Shown here: piece by piece, positions 60,700 to 64,000 of the stretch
Layout of the letters: each line of letters opens with the position of its first letter
How positions within the stretch are numbered: position 1 is the first letter of the stretch
NCBI RefSeq assembly: GCF_019710635.1
Contig: NZ_JAIFZS010000062.1
Coordinates: 1-64,000 of the forward strand
DNA: 64,000 nucleotides
Direction: 5' to 3'
DNA from: Mycolicibacterium xanthum
Lineage (GTDB): Bacteria > Actinomycetota > Actinomycetes > Mycobacteriales > Mycobacteriaceae
Notes under the pieces: generated by a model
What the model was told of the DNA's origin: nothing
Databases searched by the model: none
Seen by the model: the letters and a program-made list of their open reading frames with translations, nothing else
Program-made: the position numbers and the translations under genes

Positions 60700-61242
60700 T
60701 CAATCCGGAAAGTCCAGCGGCACGCCGAGGGTGGCGATGGTCGCCGCCAGCCCGTCGTACTGTGCGGCGAGCAGGCAGAACTCGATCAGCTGGGCCTTGG
60801 TGAGGTGACCGGCGAGCGCCTGCCACGTCTGTGCGGACACCCCGCGGGTGACGACGAACTCGTCCGTCGCGGTGATGAGGACCCGTTCGCGGTCGGTCAG
60901 GCGCTCGGCGTCCGGCCCCGCGAAGATGCGGGCCTGCATGTCGGCGTCGAGCCCGCGGCTGCGGGCCAGCCTGCGGTGCTGCTGCAGTTCGTACTCGCAG
61001 TTGCGCAGGTGGCCCACGCGCAGGATGACCACCTCGGCGTCGCGCCGGGACAGCTTTCCGCCGTAGAGCAGGTAGCTCGACACCGGCAGCCACACCGGCA
61101 GCAACAGCCGGTGCTGTCCCAGCACGTTGAGCAGGCTGAACCGCGGTCTGCGGATCCCGCGGGCGCCGATCTTGGCGATCACCCAGCCCAGCGGACCCAG
61201 CTCCCGGAAGCCGCCCGGCGGCAGGCGCACCGGCTCGCTCAT
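60700..61242 (-). CDS. Carboxymuconolactone decarboxylase family protein (Rv0464c-like)
   Basis: The 180-residue all-helical protein has the CMD/AhpD-like region KLSRRDAEVVILRVGHLRNC and a short C-terminal repeat of the fold. The CxxC pair of peroxidase-type AhpD is not visible, as only one Cys lies near the motif, so peroxidase activity is doubtful. ATG 61242 overlaps the ramB stop as TGATG; GTG 61245 is an alternative. Expression is probably coupled to ramB. Confidence 0.82.
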   Translation of the reverse strand: MSEPVRLPPGGFRELGPLGWVIAKIGARGIRRPRFSLLNVLGQHRLLLPVWLPVSSYLLYGGKLSRRDAEVVILRVGHLRNCEYELQQHRRLARSRGLDADMQARIFAGPDAERLTDRERVLITATDEFVVTRGVSAQTWQALAGHLTKAQLIEFCLLAAQYDGLAATIATLGVPLDFPD

Positions 61243-62660
61243 CACTGCCTGACCCGGTACGGCGACACCGTGGAGCGGTGTTCATCGATGTCCAGTGCCC
61301 GGCCCAGCGCGGGGAAGGCCCGCTGCGGACAGGCCTCGCGTTCGCAGACCCGGCAGCCCGCGCCGATCGGGGTGGCCGGCACTTTCGGGTCGCCGCGCAA
61401 ATCGAGCCCCTCCGAGTAGACCAGCCGCTGGGCGTGCCGCAGTTCGCAGCCCAGGCCGATCGCGAACGTCTTACCGGGCTGACCGTAGCGCGAGGCCCGC
61501 CGCTCCACGGTCCGCGCGACCCACATGTAGCTGCGCCCATCGGGCATCTCGGCGACCTGCACCAGGATCTTGCCCGGGTTGGCGAACGTCTCGTAGACGT
61601 TCCACAGCGGACACGTCCCCCCGCTGGAGGAGAAGTGAAAACCGCTGGCGGACTGCCGTTTTGACATGTTGCCTGCGCGGTCGACGCGGACGAACGAGAA
61701 CGGCACGCCGCGCATCGACGGCCGCTGCAACGTCGACAGCCGGTGGCAGACGGTTTCATAGCTGATCGAGTAGTAGGCCGAGAGCCGTTCGATGTCGTAG
61801 CGGAACTTCTCGGCGACCTCGTGGAACTGGCCGTAGGGCAGCACGGTGGCCGCCGCGAAGTAGTTGGCCAGGCCTAGGCGGGCCAGTCGCTGGGCCTCCT
61901 CGCTGGTGAACTTGCCCTCCTCGACCAGCTTGTCGATCAGGTCGCCGCACTCCAGGTAGGCCAGTTCGGCGGCCATCCGGAACACCCGCTGGCCCGCCGA
62001 CAGGTGGGTACCGATCTGCAGTCTCTTGGCCGCCGGGTCGTAGCGGTGCAGCACGCCTTCGCCGAGCTCGATGGTCCGGATGATGGTCACGCCGTGCACG
62101 ATGCGCAGCCGGTCGGCCAGGTCCCCGGCTAGATCCCCGCGCGCGACGCGCATGCCCGCGGTCAGCTCCTCGGCCGCAGTGTCGAGCTCGTGCAGATAGT
62201 TCTGCCGTTGATAGAAGTAGTCGCGGACCTCCTCGTGCGGCATCGTGATGGCGCCGCTGCCGCTGTCGTTGAAGCGGTCCTCGGTCGCCGCGGCCAGCCG
62301 GGTGGTGGTGAGCTGGTAGCGCCGGTGCAGGTTGACCATGGCCCGCGCCAGCGACGGGTGCGAGCCGACCATGTCGGCGACCTCGGCAGGGTCGACGTCG
62401 ACGTCCAGGTCGCGGTCCAGCAGTACCTCGCGCAGTTCGGCGATCAGCCGGGTGTCGTCGTGGGAGGCGAAGAACGTCGCGTCCACCCCGAACACCTCGG
62501 TGATGCGCAGCAGCACGGCCACGGTCAGCGGCCGGACGTCGTGCTCGATCTGATTGAGGTAGCTGGGGGAGATCTCCAGCATCTGCGCCAGCGCGGCCTG
62601 GCTGAAGCCGCGCTCGCTGCGGAGCTGCCGTACCCGGCTGCCGACGAAGGTTTTTGCCAC
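61242..62660 (-). CDS. ramB: Transcriptional regulator of acetate metabolism RamB
   Basis: RamB controls acetate and glyoxylate-cycle genes, including aceA/icl1, in corynebacteria and mycobacteria. The 472-residue protein has an N-terminal XRE-type helix-turn-helix (GSRVRQLRSERGFSQAALAQ, then SYLNQIEHDVRPLT), a long central IrrE-like/DUF955 region, and a short C-terminal domain with a Cys cluster (GAGCRVCEREACPQRAFP). Start GTG 62660 (VAKTFVGSRVRQL) matches the known mycobacterial N-terminus. It is divergent from the thioesterase gene and close to aceA. Confidence 0.95.
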   Translation of the reverse strand: MAKTFVGSRVRQLRSERGFSQAALAQMLEISPSYLNQIEHDVRPLTVAVLLRITEVFGVDATFFASHDDTRLIAELREVLLDRDLDVDVDPAEVADMVGSHPSLARAMVNLHRRYQLTTTRLAAATEDRFNDSGSGAITMPHEEVRDYFYQRQNYLHELDTAAEELTAGMRVARGDLAGDLADRLRIVHGVTIIRTIELGEGVLHRYDPAAKRLQIGTHLSAGQRVFRMAAELAYLECGDLIDKLVEEGKFTSEEAQRLARLGLANYFAAATVLPYGQFHEVAEKFRYDIERLSAYYSISYETVCHRLSTLQRPSMRGVPFSFVRVDRAGNMSKRQSASGFHFSSSGGTCPLWNVYETFANPGKILVQVAEMPDGRSYMWVARTVERRASRYGQPGKTFAIGLGCELRHAQRLVYSEGLDLRGDPKVPATPIGAGCRVCEREACPQRAFPALGRALDIDEHRSTVSPYRVRQ

Positions 62661-62678
62661 GTCAAACAGCCTAGCCAA

Positions 62679-62701
62679 GCTGCGAAGAATCAATTCGCAG
62701 C
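62679..62701. promoter_or_regulatory. Inverted repeat in the ramB-thioesterase promoter
   Basis: GCTGCGAA, seven bases, TTCGCAGC form a perfect 8-bp inverted repeat 18 bp before the ramB start. The TTCGCA half-site recurs twice before aceA (63657-63663 and 63666-63672, each TTCGCAA). A RamB self-control site is plausible. Confidence 0.55.
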
Positions 62702-62710
62702 ATTGGCAAT
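62702..62710. promoter_or_regulatory. ATTGGCAAT motif, copy 1
   Basis: This 9-mer is nearly palindromic and directly follows the inverted repeat. The identical 9-mer lies before aceA at 63696-63704. Sharing between the two promoters suggests a common regulator. Confidence 0.45.
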
Positions 62711-62737
62711 ACGGGCCGTGTGGCAGTATCGGAATCC

Positions 62738-63568
62738 GTGAGTACCGCCGGGAATTCGGGCGCCGGGTCGGCCGCCGGATTGGGCAAGGCGATGATGCCG
62801 GTGCCCGATCCGCATCCCGACGTCTTCGACAGGAACTGGCCGCTGCGGGTCGCCGACATCGACCGCGCCGGGCGGTTGCGGTTCGACGCCGCCACCCGGC
62901 ACATCCAGGACGTCGGGCAGGACCACCTGCGCCAACTCGGTTTCGAGGAGACCCACCCGCTGTGGATCGTGCGGCGCACGATGATCGACCTGATCCGCCC
63001 GATCGAGTTCCAGGACACGCTGCGGCTGCGCCGCTGGTGTTCGGGGACGTCCAACCGGTGGTGCGAGATGCGGGTCCGCATCGACGGGCGCCGGGGCGGC
63101 CTGATGGAATCCGAGGCGTTCTGGATCAACATCAACCGGGAGACCCAGGGGCCCGCCCGCATCTCCGAGGACTTCATCGAAGGCCTGCAGCGGACCACCA
63201 CGGAGGGCCGCCTGCGCTGGAAGGCCTATCTGAAGGCCGGCACCCGCGAGGATGCCGCCCAAATCCGCGAGTACCCGGTCCGGGTGTCCGACATCGACCT
63301 GTTCGACCACATGAACAACTCGGTCTACTGGACCGTCATCGAGGACCATCTCTACGGCACTCCGGAACTGCTGCAGGGGCCGGTGCGGGTGACGATCGAG
63401 CACGACGCACCGGTGGCGCTGGGTGACAAGCTGGAGATCATCACCCACGTGCATCCGCCGGGTTCGACCGACCGGTTCGGCCCGGACCTGGTCGACCGCA
63501 CTGTTACGACGCTCACATATGCCGTCGGCGAAGAGACGAAAGCCGTCGCGTCGATCTTTCCGCTCTGA
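62738..63568 (+). CDS. Acyl-[acyl-carrier-protein] thioesterase (Rv0466-like)
   Basis: The 276-residue protein has a double hot-dog fold: first half WPLRVADIDRAGRLRFDAAT with LWIVRRTMIDLIRPIEFQDT; second half YPVRVSDIDLFDHMNNSVYW. It belongs to the Acyl-ACP_TE family, which frees fatty acids from ACP or CoA. The start GTG 62738 (VSTAGNSG) is tentative; GTG 62720 would add six residues. It is in the Rv0466 position, upstream of aceA, and may share control by RamB. Confidence 0.9.
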   Translation: MSTAGNSGAGSAAGLGKAMMPVPDPHPDVFDRNWPLRVADIDRAGRLRFDAATRHIQDVGQDHLRQLGFEETHPLWIVRRTMIDLIRPIEFQDTLRLRRWCSGTSNRWCEMRVRIDGRRGGLMESEAFWININRETQGPARISEDFIEGLQRTTTEGRLRWKAYLKAGTREDAAQIREYPVRVSDIDLFDHMNNSVYWTVIEDHLYGTPELLQGPVRVTIEHDAPVALGDKLEIITHVHPPGSTDRFGPDLVDRTVTTLTYAVGEETKAVASIFPL

Positions 63569-63582
63569 ATCGCTTCGGTTAA

Positions 63583-63598
63583 CAGTACGAGCGTACTG
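63583..63598. promoter_or_regulatory. Palindrome upstream of aceA
   Basis: CAGTACG, AG, CGTACTG is a perfect 7-bp inverted repeat 15 bp after the thioesterase stop and about 205 bp before aceA. There is no U-tract, so an operator is more likely than a terminator. Confidence 0.45.
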
Positions 63599-63656
63599 AC
63601 CTGCAAGAATGGGTTACCGGGCGGTAGCTTCTGAACCGGTTCAGAGCCGAAAGGCA

Positions 63657-63704
63657 TTCGCAATCTTCGCAAGTTAACGCCGCATGTTGGCGGAAATTGG
63701 CAAT
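63657..63704 (+). promoter_or_regulatory. aceA upstream motifs (TTCGCAA x2, ATTGGCAAT)
   Basis: TTCGCAA occurs at 63657-63663 and 63666-63672, nine bases apart, and ATTGGCAAT at 63696-63704. Both motifs also appear in the ramB divergent promoter. They are candidates for RamB binding in carbon-source control of aceA. Confidence 0.5.
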
Positions 63705-63803
63705 GGAAACAACTGGACCTGCGGTTATGGCGTGGTGCATCCTCGCATTAGCACGACAGCGAAGGCGCTGGCGCATTAACAAACCGTTTGAAGGAGCAGT
63801 CCA

Positions 63804-64000
63804 ATGTCGACCGTGGGCACGCCGAAGTCCCCCGAACAGATCCAGCACGATTGGGACCACAACCCGCGCTGGAAGGGCATCACCCGCACCTACACCCCGG
63901 CCGACGTCGTCGCGCTGCAGGGCCACGTCGTCGAGGAGCACACCCTGGCCCGACGCGGCGCGGAGGTGCTCTGGGAGCAGCTCCACGACATGGACTTCGT
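63804..64000 (+). CDS. aceA: Isocitrate lyase, N-terminal part (cut by window end)
   Basis: The first 65 residues match mycobacterial ICL1: MSTVGTPKSPEQIQHDWDHN then WKGITRTYTPADVVALQGHV. Isocitrate lyase splits isocitrate to glyoxylate and succinate, the entry step of the glyoxylate shunt, and is needed for growth on fatty acids and acetate. AAGGAG precedes the ATG by seven bases. The catalytic part lies outside the window. The leader of 235 bp is long and carries motifs shared with the ramB promoter. Confidence 0.96.
   Translation, partial: MSTVGTPKSPEQIQHDWDHNPRWKGITRTYTPADVVALQGHVVEEHTLARRGAEVLWEQLHDMDF

Noticed and set aside
63583..63598. Terminator after the thioesterase gene
   Set aside because: The inverted repeat has no following T-run and short arms; an operator is more likely.

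Overview
This window is high-GC actinobacterial DNA, almost certainly from a rapidly growing Mycobacterium (Mycolicibacterium). Reasons: two blocks follow the M. tuberculosis H37Rv gene order as I remember it (Rv0430-Rv0440, then Rv0462-Rv0467), and mycobacterial families are present (PE-PPE hydrolase, LpqN lipoprotein, DUF5134, RamB, GroEL2 with two CIRCE operators).

Layout. 0-0.3 kb: C-terminal remnant of an IS701-like transposase. 0.4-3.7 kb: DUF3263, LytR_C, sodC, glutamate-cysteine ligase-like and Lon-N genes (Rv0430-Rv0434 order). 3.8-13 kb: a block absent from that order in M. tuberculosis, holding a six-gene Mrp cation/proton antiporter operon (mnhA-C-D-E-F-G, minus strand), a TrkA-type K+ regulator, a divergent K+/H+ antiporter and a DUF1707 protein. 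13.1-20 kb: AAA ATPase, pssA, psd, a large 33-bp tandem repeat, moeA and an SDR (Rv0435c-Rv0439c order). 20-26.5 kb: a PH-domain membrane protein pair, HAD phosphatase, helicase, PE-PPE hydrolase and cupin. 26.6-28.5 kb: groEL2. 28.6-57.9 kb: accessory metabolism and regulation. This includes an FAD oxidoreductase with no normal start codon, amidohydrolase, aldehyde dehydrogenase, PPK2, a LuxR/P450/SnoaL module marked by two copies of one palindrome, an ABC exporter with MarR regulator and flavin hydroxylase, an ECF sigma/anti-sigma/DUF417 operon, prolyl oligopeptidase, an acetoin/butanediol-type cluster with a GAF regulator, and DUF5134/DUF779 genes. 57.9-64 kb: lpdC, Rv0463-like, an alpha/beta hydrolase, a CMD protein, ramB, acyl-ACP thioesterase and the start of aceA/icl1 (Rv0462-Rv0467 order).

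How genes work together. The Mrp genes are joined by ATGA stop/start overlaps. At the D-E and E-F junctions these overlaps are kept by tiny ORFs embedded in small repeats, the layout described for mycobacterial interspersed repetitive units (MIRUs). pssA and psd are consecutive steps to phosphatidylethanolamine. RamB sits between lpdC and aceA and probably controls carbon flow into the glyoxylate shunt. Shared short motifs in the ramB and aceA promoters support this.

The most unusual features are repeats and operators: the MIRU-like minicistron chains; a 27-copy 33-bp array open in all six frames; an in-gene 27-bp x4 repeat in the DUF779 gene; a 19-bp x3 repeat over a stop codon; a dispersed hairpin element present twice; and several well-formed dyads in divergent promoters. 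I saw no rRNA, tRNA or CRISPR array. The only gene-free stretch over 300 bp is the 16.9-17.8 kb repeat array.
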